Of a DNA stretch of 64,000 nt, positions 1 to 9,700 are shown piece after piece. The notes beneath the pieces are model-generated. The model saw only the letters and a list, made by a program, of their open reading frames with translations. It was not told the origin of the DNA and did no database searches. The translations under genes and the position numbers were made by a program. Source of the stretch: Sphagnum magellanicum (taxonomy: Eukaryota; Streptophyta; Sphagnopsida; Sphagnales; Sphagnaceae); contig CM038908.1 of assembly GCA_021904315.1 (NCBI GenBank), forward strand, positions 18,434,501 through 18,498,500. Reading direction: 5' to 3'. How positions within the stretch are numbered: position 1 is the first letter of the stretch; each line of letters starts with the position of its first letter.

Positions 1-225
1 GGAAAACGAATTTTTCACCTTAAAATAGTGGGAAATGAATTTTTCGTGAAAATATGAAGCTAAAATCATCATAATTATCATAGGCTACAAGCTGAATAAT
101 TTCACTCCTCATACAACAATATCATAGTAAAATCATGAAAAATCAAATAAAATCAAATATTAAAAACAATTTCTTTTTGAAAAAAAAAATATTTTCATCT
201 TCTTAACATGGAAGCTGACCATAGG
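1..225 (-). mobile_element. MITE family A, copy 1 (cut by window start)
   Basis: This stretch is a reverse-oriented relative of the element at 479-726 and of the copy at 40572-40818. Shared blocks include the words ATCATCATAATTATCATAGG and a closing GAAGCTGACCATAGG, which is the family's terminal repeat. The distal end lies outside the window. No coding capacity is seen. It is short, AT-rich and TIR-bounded, so I read it as a non-autonomous DNA transposon. That is inference from at least three copies with similar ends. Confidence 0.6.
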
Positions 226-478
226 TTACGATAATAGCCTCTACACTATACTTTGGACGAAGTAGAGTCTTCAAATATTAGGAAAATGGGTTTGGACTTT
301 GGACCTCTAAATTTGCACACACTATGGTCCTCTCCAAAAAGGCCCATTAAGAAGAAATAATTACTCTTCATTTTTCACTCATAATGAATGACCCAAGTGT
401 TGTGTTGTATGTGATAAACACGGGTAGAGGCTGAAACACCCCAATTGTGGGTGCAGCTCATTTCACCTAATATCGTAG

Positions 479-726
479 CCTAGGGTCAGTTTCCACATTA
501 ACAAAATGAATAATTTATTTTTTCCCCAAAAATGAATTTTATTTTTAAAATTTAAAATTATATAAATTTTCATCATCTACTATAATAATATTGTGATATG
601 AGTAGTGAAATTATTCAGAGTGCAGCCTATGACAATTATGATGATTTTCAACGTGTCAACTTCATATTTTCACAAGTTTTCGTTTCACTATTTTGAGGAT
701 TATTTAATGACAAAACTGACCTTAGG
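479..726 (+). mobile_element. MITE family A, copy 2 (both ends present)
   Basis: This is a 248 bp non-coding element whose ends are inverted repeats. The left end reads CCTAGGGTCAGTTT and the right end, read on the other strand, CCCTAAGGTCAGTTTTG. The interior is AT-rich and matches the copies at 1-225, 37511-37678 and 40572-40818. Its opposite orientation to copy 1, only about 250 bp away, makes the first 0.7 kb a large imperfect palindrome. No clear target-site duplication can be fixed by eye. Confidence 0.65.
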
Positions 727-731
727 GTAAG

Positions 732-1195
732 GCATATGCAATCGATATTTTCAGGTTATGAATCTCACAAAGTACCAATATACTAATATTTATAATTAAA
801 ATTTACTAGCATTCGACAAAATGACCCAACTTAACACAAGGCATTGGAAGTCATTGCAATGTTTCAAGTGTTCCTAGGTAAATCGCATGCCTAAGCCATG
901 TTATATATCCAACCATAATTCCAATGATGATGACTCATTAGAAATAGTTTGGGTAAGAAAATTTCATAGGTGTCCTTTGGACAATTTCAATTTGAAATTT
1001 ATTTAACCAATTTTTGAATAAAAAAGAACAACATGTTTTTTTAAAAATCAAGATTAATTTTGACTGAAAATGAACTTTAAATTTCAAAATATTGTTATGC
1101 AAATTCAAATTTTGTTTTTTGTGTTTAGAATAGTCCAAAAATGTCATCAAAATTTTAACATATTATATATTATAATACTCATTATACATTTTTTT
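732..1195. other. AT-rich intergenic stretch
   Basis: There is no supportable gene here. A 70-codon open frame on the minus strand is only low-complexity Lys/Asn/Phe-rich translation of AT-rich DNA. A T-run of about 14 bases closes the stretch at about 1189-1202. Confidence 0.6.
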
Positions 1196-1199
1196 TTTT

Positions 1200-2740
1200 T
1201 TTGAAAAGTGGTTCACCCTCAATCTACTTTCACCCATAAGTTTTTTTCTTCTTATAGTGGTATTTCCTCATCTAGGTGTTTGTATCCTATCTCACTTTCA
1301 TCAAATGTCACATTTCTATTCAAAATGTTTTATTTCTTATGAAGATCATATAGTCTATACACTTTGGACTTATCATCATATCCCATAAACAAGCACTTAT
1401 TTGTTTTACTATTCATTTTGTCGCGATCTTGTTTTGGGACATCTATGTACATTAGACAACCAAAGATGCACAAGTGATTGACATGTGGCTTCTACAAATG
1501 TTATATTTTTGTTTTGGAGTGATGCTTTTGTTTGCATGTGTAGGCCCTATGTTCACAAGATAATTCGAGGTATTAATTTGTTTTAGACCACAAAAATGAT
1601 GAGATTCCACTTGAAAACACCATGTTCTTTGCCTTTTCAACTAAGGTGCAATTACCCTTTTTTTCCCACCCCATTCTATTGTGGAGTCAAAACTTGGGTC
1701 AGTTGTCTTTTGATCCTATGAGTTTGACAATAGTCGTTGAATGTTTGTAAATGTGAATTCCCCTCCACAATTTCTTTTAGTGCTCCTATCTTTTTCCCAA
1801 TTTCACATTTCACCAACTCTTTGAAAATCTTGAATTTAGCAAAGGTTTCATTTTTGACACACAAAAAAATAAACCCAACTTTTTCAAGAGTAGTCATCTA
1901 TGAAAAAAAGAAATACTTTGATAAATCTAGAGTCTCCTTCGATATTGGACCGCCTAGATCAACATGAATAAGTTGTAGCACATCTTTTGAATGATTCTTG
2001 TTCGTAGGTGGAAAATTTTTCCACGATGATGTCTTCTTGTTAAACATCTTTCACAAACTACTTTCAAAGATTCTACCTTTGTTTTGACAAATGTTTCAAC
2101 CCTCAGTAATGGAATGGAGGTGCCCGTATCTCTTATGCCACAAGTGAATTTTTATGCTTCTACAACAAAATTGAATTTACATGCGTTTTGACCTTTTTAT
2201 TACATAGTCTATACAAACCATTTATAGGATCAATGAATCTTGCATTTATGATTTTTCATGTTGTCTACAATCCAACATGAATCCTCATCAAACATGACTA
2301 CATTCCCTACCTACGTCAATGCTTTTACAGACACAAGACTACTATGCTTAAGATTTGGCACATAGAGAACATTGGTCATGTTTTATTCCATCAAAATGGC
2401 CACTTCCCCTTCTTAGTTACATTGTGAGGTTCTTCCCTAGCACAACTCACCTTGTCTCTCACTTTGGATTTTATTCTGGTGAGATTTTGTGCAAAACCAG
2501 TCACATGATGAGATGCACCATTGTCTAAGTACCAATTTTTGACTTGTACTTATACAATGGTCAAATTGTGCCAGGCAACGTCTACGACTTCTTCATCGTG
2601 AGAATATTCTTCACTATCACCGTTTTTCTCCACCACATTTTGTAGTAGTATGTCCATCCTATATATGAACTTGGTACTTGTGGGTTTCATTCTCCTATCA
2701 TTTAACTTGCACATAAATTCAATTCAAATCATTCTAATAA
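1200..2740 (-). mobile_element. Ty1/Copia retrotransposon fossil (pol fragment)
   Basis: The minus strand carries recognisable Copia pol parts in the usual order. The protease region is near 2480-2550 (motif WYLDNGASHHVTG), followed by pre-integrase sequence and the integrase core at about 1680-1960 (KRQLTQVLTPQ). The integrase tail is near 1450-1640 (NYLVNIGPTHANKS). The reverse transcriptase and RNase H parts and both LTRs are not seen, so this is a fragment. It is broken many times and looks old. Confidence 0.8.
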
Positions 2741-2987
2741 AAAGATACATGAATTATTACATAAGTGATGATGATATTCTTTTGATTCAACACAAATGAT
2801 TTAGAACTACATAGGTACTTGTTGATTGGAGTTAATTCCCATTGTGGGTAATTGGAAACAAAAAATCATTGCCAAAAATGCTCAGATGACAAAATAACCA
2901 CAAGGTCAGAAAACAATATGCAAACACAATACTACATCATTCAAATGTTTTAATTAAGCAAAATTGTTATGACCTATAGAGTTCGAT

Positions 2988-3347
2988 GTGAGTCAAACAA
3001 TTGGTTATATTTTCTATTCAACAATTGCCAATAATATTTCCGAGAAATATACCTATATATATCATTATTCTCTCGAGAAAACATGTTGGGTGCAATATAG
3101 TATCTCCTCTCAAACAAAAGAATTTGAGCAAATGCCAACGTCAAGATTCTTATATGAGTACCTAATTATGTGGATTTGTAGGAAGGGAGATGTAAATCTA
3201 TATGGGAAAATCTCAAGTGTGCTAATGTTAATCTTGATGCTAGAATCAATCATGCTCCTGGAAAGTTCAAAGCAAATGACAAGCAAGCAAGAGGGTTGTA
3301 GTAGTACAAGCCATGTGGATAACATCCATAATGGGACAAAGCTTTAG
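2988..3347 (+). other. Unrecognised 119-codon open frame
   Basis: This is an uninterrupted plus-strand frame from ATG to TAG between the Copia fossil and the S1-like gene. The translation has no signal peptide, no repeat and no motif I recognise, and its Ile/Ser/Lys-rich composition fits chance translation of AT-rich DNA. No plant splice pattern or promoter stands out. It may be debris of a mobile element. It is listed only because it is longer than most chance frames here. Confidence 0.15.
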
Positions 3348-3357
3348 TTGATGATCA

Positions 3358-3930
3358 TCTTAGATTGCAGAAAACTAAAGAAGAAGAAGAAGAAGAAGGG
3401 GTACACAAGTGTATTGCAATCCAAGAGATCATAAAAAAATTTGGGTTTAATTCACAATGTAAGATCTAGCTAGGACCCAAATCTCATATGAAAACCTCTG
3501 TCTCTGTCTGTGACTTCATTTTGGTGCTTGTGTGAATCAAGTGGTGAATCTTTTATTGAGGTAAAAAGGAAAGAAAAGAACAACAAGAAGCGCTTGGCGA
3601 TTAGAATCTTACAGCAAGAATTCTTATTACCTAAAGAGGAAGCTTGAAAAAAAAAAACCCATCTTCACCATCTCTGGACCATCTGCACCACAGGTTGTGG
3701 ATTGTTTGATTTTTGATTGAAAAACAACTTATTAGTCTCCCTCCTGCAGTGCACAATTTCCAGCAAATTAGTGCAGTCAGATTCTTAGGAAGAAGGAAAA
3801 AGAGGTGAAAGATTCAGCAACTGCAGTCAGATTCTTAGGAAGAAGGAAGAATAGGAAAACAGATCTATTAGCAATTTCAGCAGGAGGAGGAGGAGGAGGA
3901 GGAGGAGTCCAACAATGTACCTTGTGTGAT
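3358..3930. repeat. Simple repeats and a short tandem duplication 3' of the S1-like gene
   Basis: A GAA run lies near 3378-3398 and a GGA run near 3883-3907. A 27 bp block (GCAGTCAGATTCTTAGGAAG and following bases) occurs at about 3774 and again at about 3825, a period of roughly 51 bp. This is the downstream side of the S1-like gene and may include its 3' UTR. Confidence 0.6.
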
Positions 3931-3960
3931 GTATTGCTGTAGATGGATGGGGCATGAAGA

Positions 3961-4407
3961 TCACCAGCTAGAATAGAGAACATAGTTGCCAGAAGCCTGT
4001 GAGAGGTAATAGAACCCTTCTTCCTTCACCCTCCAACTGCAGCTGGGATTGCAATGGTACCAGGGCGCATTGGAGTGCCCAGATTGCGCATAGTTCCAGA
4101 TCTGGAGGCTCTTGGGCCCGTGAACCCCTCCGTCTTTGAAGATACAATTCACAGTGGGATCCACATTGCCGCTGACGACCGTCATGCCCCAAGCGTCACC
4201 TGCTGCCACGCTCTGTACCCCGTAGTCGACATTCACTGTCGAGCAGTCCACTGTTAACGAGGTCGGTAACTGATTCTCAACACGCTCAATGATGATGAGC
4301 GATTCTGCTGTTCTCAAACTGCCATCTTGCAATACCAGAAACAACAGAAAGCAAATGACTATCAGCTGCTGCTGCTGCTGCTGCTGCTGGTTCTTCTTCG
4401 TCATCAT
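3961..4407 (-). CDS. S1/self-incompatibility-like secreted protein
   Basis: Single-exon gene of 148 codons, starting at the ATG at 4405-4407 and ending at TGA 3961-3963. The frame can be read about 20 codons further upstream, but that codon is TTG, so the ATG is preferred. Residues 1-6 are MMTKKN, 7-14 are eight glutamines, and 15-26 form a hydrophobic signal-peptide core. The mature part has the order expected of the plant S1 family: ENQLPTSLTVDCS (44-56), a DYGV turn, CIFKDG (88-93), and NPSCSWRVKEEGFYYL (120-135). Four cysteines at 55, 88, 119 and 123 can make the two disulfides usual in this family. Length matches S1 homologues (about 130-160). Family members are small secreted proteins. 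A self-incompatibility role is known only in poppy, so the function here is unknown. The polyQ ahead of the signal sequence is unusual. Confidence 0.75.
   Translation of the reverse strand: MMTKKNQQQQQQQQLIVICFLLFLVLQDGSLRTAESLIIIERVENQLPTSLTVDCSTVNVDYGVQSVAAGDAWGMTVVSGNVDPTVNCIFKDGGVHGPKSLQIWNYAQSGHSNAPWYHCNPSCSWRVKEEGFYYLSQASGNYVLYSSW
4363..4389 (-). repeat. CAG microsatellite coding polyglutamine
   Basis: A CTG run on the plus strand reads as CAG codons on the minus strand and gives the eight-glutamine run in the S1-like protein, directly before its hydrophobic signal core. Such runs change length easily, so alleles may differ in N-terminal length. Confidence 0.8.
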
Positions 4408-4585
4408 GATTGTCTTCTGATCGAATTTCACTCTAGAGTCTAGATAGCCCGGATCCAAAGTACCCAACTGCTGCAGTTGTACTAGCTCGAGGGACTCTCT
4501 TCAACTGTTGCACCCTGCGAGATACTCTCTGAGACTAAACAAAAGTAGAAATTCGAGCTTCTTTCGCTCCTCAGGTGGTGACACA

Positions 4586-4591
4586 TTTATA
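4586..4591 (-). promoter_or_regulatory. TATA box of the S1-like gene
   Basis: The minus strand reads CACTATAAATG, with TATAAA at 4591-4586. A start of transcription about 30 bp on (near 4560) would give a 5' UTR of about 150 bases before the ATG at 4407, which is normal for a plant gene. A CTCC run lies directly upstream on the minus strand. This is predicted from sequence only. Confidence 0.5.
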
Positions 4592-5126
4592 GTGATGGAG
4601 GAGGAGGAGGAGGAGAGAGGCGATGGAATTGCCCATGTAACAGTAGCAGCAGGAGTTCCGAACTCCCTTCCAACCCCCTTCCGAAGTTCCTGAAGCAACT
4701 TGACGTAGGTGAGAGACAACATTACGACACTGAACTCTCATGATGTGTCAGCTGCTTGCTTGCTTGCTTGCTTGCGCAGAATATCCACCACCCAGCAGAA
4801 AAAGACAAAACTAATAAGGATTGCAAAAGCAAGAATCACCAACAATGCAAAGGCATCCAAGCTGCAACCGCAGCGTCTAGCCATCAATGATCGTGCAAAA
4901 AGGATGTTCAAAATTTCTCAATCGTCACTATTGTTGCCGTAGAGGAATTTGCACTTGGATTAGCAGCAGCAGCAGAAGAGAAACACGATTGTACTTTCTT
5001 TCCATGAAATTTCAAACAGAAATTGGGTTGCGGTACGAGCAGTTCAAATGGAAATTGTCAAGCTCAGGTGGGCAGCAGCAGCAGCTACCACATTGAACAA
5101 ACTACAAGTACATTTCTCAGCTCATC

Positions 5127-5301
5127 GTTACAGCAATCATCTCCAATACGGAAGTCTCTTGTACCAGCTACAACGAGACAGACAAAGAAGAGGTTCATCC
5201 TTACAGCAATCTCCAATACGGAAGTCCCTTGTACCAGGTTCAAAGAGAGAAAAGGATAGGATCCTTACAGCAATCTCCAATAAGCAAGTCCCTTGTACCA
5301 G

Positions 5302-5341
<40 letters not shown>

Positions 5342-5385
5342 TCATCCTTAAAGCAATCTCCAATACGGAAGTCTCTTGTACCAGC
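5127..5385 (+). repeat. Four-copy minisatellite with GA expansion
   Basis: A block of about 39 bp, with core CAATCTCCAATACGGAAGTC and ending TTGTACCAG, occurs four times, at about 5128, 5200, 5262 and 5346. The spacers are 23-45 bp and are purine-rich. The spacer between copies 3 and 4 has grown into a pure GA run at about 5305-5338. Open frames in this stretch are repeat translations in shifting frames and do not look like a gene. Confidence 0.8.
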
Positions 5386-5714
5386 CCCAAAGAGAGAGAG
5401 ACACACACATCTTGAATCCATATACTACCCATGTATCCAATCTCTACCATTCCCTCTGTGTGTGAGAAAGACAGAGAAAAAGAGAGAGAGAGAGAGAGAG
5501 AGAATGGGGAAAGACAACTAGCACACACAAGGAGGTTTCTGAGAGACACAAGGAGAGAGAAGAAAGACAACTAGTAAGGTACAACGAGAGATTTCTGGAA
5601 AAGAAAGAGAAGAAGAAAACAGCCAACAAGCACACAAGGGGATTTGAGAGAGAAGAAAGACAATTAGAACACGCAAGGAGTTTCTGAAAAAGAGAGAGAT
5701 AGACAGAGACGCAC

Positions 5715-5745
<31 letters not shown>

Positions 5746-5760
5746 AAACTAGCACATGCA
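5386..5760 (+). repeat. GA-rich low-complexity tract
   Basis: Purine-rich DNA with several GA microsatellite runs (for example 5478-5503 and 5715-5745), continuing the minisatellite to its left. No coding evidence. Confidence 0.7.
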
Positions 5761-6725
5761 ACACTGCATTTCAACACTGCATTTTTTTTAAGGAAAAAAT
5801 AGTTGTTGTATTAAAGGTGAAGACATTATTGGTCATTCTTATTATTAATGTGTAAAATAAATGAGAAATGGAGAATTCATCTCTAATAATAATCATTTGT
5901 TTTCCCAAAAAAAAAAAAATCCAAAATCCAAAATCATTCATCTTAAATTTATTTTTTTGTTGGGTAATCATTCTATTATTTATTTTAATATTATAATCTT
6001 TTTCAATTTTTATAAAATATATATGATCATTGTTTTAATGTGAAAGGTAGCTTCACTTTCAGAAGAAAGTGTAAAATGAAATGCACTCTTATAATTAAAC
6101 TAATTTTCAAGTTCAAATTTTTATGATGATTTTAACATGACTTTGTGGCACCACAAAATATTATCGGTGTCATGGCTACTCATGACTGCAGAAGATTTTT
6201 GTCTAAATCTTTGATTGTTAGATCCATGCAAGTCTCTACCATTCTCGTGTAGTACTCACATGGCAACAAAGGGTACCCGGCTTTACATATGGAAATTATT
6301 CACTGTCAGGTAGTCATTCTTTTAGCTGGGAAGATAAAAGAGCAATTGCTCCAAAGTATCTGTTCCAGCAATTTTTCCCAGGAGTTTTCAACTCCTCTAG
6401 TTTAGGTAGGTGAGCAGAAAAAAGCATTAAACAACTGCATGTTTCAAAGCTTCGATTATTCTCCTCCAGGGTATGTATGCTAGCTCTGAGAAATCTCACA
6501 AAATCTGCCCGAATTTAATCTGAGTTGGTTTTGGGGTTGCTTCTTCTCACCTCTTCAATGAAGACTGTCAGCTGTATTAGGGTCTTGATATGTTTCCGCT
6601 TTGTGTAACAGTTTGTAAATTGGTGCTATTTTCTCACTTGATATGTTTTCTCCAAGTACCTGCATGATTAAGAAACCATTAAGTCCAGCTATATCTCATC
6701 CAGGAATTTCCTCCAGAATATATAG
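5761..6725. other. Intergenic region downstream of the nucleotidase gene
   Basis: AT-rich DNA to about 6150, then more balanced sequence that may be the 3' UTR of the minus-strand nucleotidase gene ending at 6726. No exon or RNA gene was recognised. Confidence 0.5.
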
Positions 6726-9700
6726 CTATCCAGAAACATCACCACCGACCAGTGGGCAATTCACAACACAAACCTGAAAAGACCACATGTAGAGAGGGGC
6801 CAACAAGAACAAATGAAATGACAAAGAAGCTTGATTGAGTATCTGTTTGGGTTCAGGTTGAGCATGCATCAGAAAGAAAAAGTAGAGTATTGTGTGACAC
6901 ATGGCATGGTAAGAAGGTGTTCTTACTTGGGTTTGTGACCGGAAATACATGAATGGTGAGTACCAGCAAAAATTTGAGACCCGTGATGTGTAAATGTCTG
7001 CATACCTGGATAAACGTAATTGTTCACAAAACATGTTTCCAATTTTTTTGTCAGTTCTCTCAGTGCATTCTTCAAACTTTGTGAGTTCTACAGGCACAGT
7101 CCTTACATTCTGTTAGTACTGGAGTGAATGAAACAAAGGTTCCTTCCTCTCTACTTCAACTCTTTCTCCTCAACCAAGGTTTAGCAAAACAATGAAGTGG
7201 TGATCCAAATTGAGGCAGAATGAGATTCACTTTTCAATTTGGCAAGTGAGATGGCTCTTATCCCACAGCCCTGCTCGTGACAAATAGCCCCACCTGCAAA
7301 GAAGTATGTGCCTCCCTTAATCAGAGTTTTTTTGGTTCTGACACTTATAAACCTGCCTAGAGATCATGTCATAAAACAGGACATGAATTTTGCTCATCGA
7401 ACTGTTAGAATGTCAAAAGGGCATCTGACACCATCCTAAGGAGACCATTTTCCTTGGATCAACTGAAGGAGAAGATGTTAAGCCCTCAATTCCATTTCAA
7501 AAGCTTGATATGGTAATTGATGTGCCTGCTACTTGCAAGGCTTGATTTCCCTGACATATATGCTAAGAAGGAAAACAAATCCACATGGAACACACAAGTC
7601 ACAGGACCCTCAATTTTCCACTTAATCTGATATACCTGTAGGTCCAGATGGTCACAGGTCAGTACTGCTTGTTCTCTTTTCTAATGCCTGGTGAACTGCT
7701 TTAGATAGTGCTTCAAATGCTTAACAGATTAACAAGATTTACGAAACAGTTTGCCTTATTGAAGGTCAATAAACTTAATTGTACAGATGGATCCAAATGC
7801 AAAGAAATTTGCAATTTATGAACAGATCTGGGAACTCCTCGCACTTCACTCTTCCTGTTCCAAAACTATGTGGTTCTGACAGAAGGAATGCTGCCTATTG
7901 TTTATATATCTAAGAGATCAAGTTTTCCATCCTGGGAATAAATTGCTCCCTTGATGCCCTGTGCAAATTTACTGCCTTCAGATTGTCTGTCCATTTACAC
8001 TCATGCATCAGAAGGTTCTCATGAGTCTCAACTCAATTGAAAAAGTTTGAAATGGATCTTAACCCACACAGGTCACCCTATCTTGGGCCTCCTGTGTCTA
8101 AACCAAGACCTTGCCAAGTGAGGAAATTTTACCTTTGGTTGAAAAGGGCTCCATCTGCCTCCATCATTGGAGCAATCTTTTGATCAAGCCTACCCATAAG
8201 GCTTAATAGCTTATGCATCTCCTCCACCAATTCCTTTCTTTCTACATATGTTGCTTGCAGAGTCTTCCCCCACATCCAAGATTTCAAGGTGATTCACATG
8301 TCATTGTCAGATGACCTTTGAACACCAGGGCACCAGGAAATACTATGGTAGTGGGTAAACAGGTCGAGAGAGTTTTTGTGGATAGACCTGTGCTGGATGC
8401 GCATGGTTGCGGCGCTGTAAGGCAAGTTGAAGCTGATTAAACACATCACTCACCAATTCTTTCTTGCTTATCATTTCGATGAGCTTTGCCCTATGACTCC
8501 TCCCATGTATCAATGCTTTCACCTGGAATTCCAACAAGAGAGTACATCACAGCTGGTCAGCAGAAGATGAACCAAGTGTCCACTGAAGACCCAATTGGTT
8601 GATGCAAGGGAAAAATCCAACTGAACTTTTCTTGCACCTATGAATTGCTGCTCATAAAGCCAATCACAGGTTCAGAAAGACTGTTTTCCAGGGAGCATTA
8701 TTGAGTGTCTAGTGACACATTAGGCTAACACTAGATACTTGACATGGATACTTTGCAACTGTTATGCACAATTTTTTCTCACAGGACTCCTCAACTATCT
8801 GAGTTTCTGTAATCTAGTGGATCCCTGGTTGGCATCTGGCATGCAATCATTGAAATGCACTTTGTTGTGCTGGAACCAGACTTCCCCAAGTACACCTTCA
8901 AACCTTCGTGTTGTGATCGTAATTGCTTCCTACTATCTTTCTCTTTGCCCTCTAAATTTTTTCAGGTCCTTTGACGACCATCTTTCTTTTCCAAGACAAG
9001 CAATACCTCTCTCTCCAATTCTCAGCAAATGAGTGCTGTCCGCCATCTGAGATTCACTTTTGATTGACTGACATCTGTATAGATGTGATCACTGACATAA
9101 AGTGTTTGACCTACTTGAGAGCCAAGAGCTTTCTCCACCATGAAGGCACTGCCGCCACAATAGAGACCTCCTGTCCAAAGCCATTCAGAAACAATTGGAC
9201 TCCAGTTAATCTGCTGATGAATTAGTCTACTTCTTAATGCTTCCATGTGCACTTAGAAAAAGGTCAAGGTGGACATAGTCATGAGCCATCTGGAAACAGT
9301 AACTCCTGATAAGAACATGGAAGGTGTCTAAAAGCTCAGTCAGACAGCTAGAATGAAATCTCTGCAATGAGAAAGTTCTTCACCTCTAGTGGGCTCAGTG
9401 CAGGCACGCATCAGGCCTTCCTTGGTGATGATCTCATATAAGGGGTTAAACCTCTGGAAAAACTCAGGTTTCCTGGCAGACACAATGACCTGCAGCAAAC
9501 ATCAGGAGCTTGAGAGAAAGTCTATTGCTTTTCAATTGCTGCACTACACGCATTCACTGTCTTGACAATCAGGAAGCAAGGTCCTCTTTGTCAAAGAATC
9601 CCTTGACAAATTATACAATTAGCAATCATACAGACAGTGAAAAAAGAAAGACCACCTCAGCAGTTTTTCATGATCAACAGGCAATGATGGATCCAGACTC

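Noticed and set aside
4408-4467. Twenty-codon upstream extension of the S1-like protein
   Set aside because: The extension would start at TTG. The first ATG in frame is at 4405-4407 and is directly followed by a normal signal peptide.
5048-5521. 157-codon plus-strand frame with repeated QQSPIRKSLVP text
   Set aside because: It is translation of the minisatellite and GA runs. The repeat unit appears in different frames, and there is no splice, promoter or family support.
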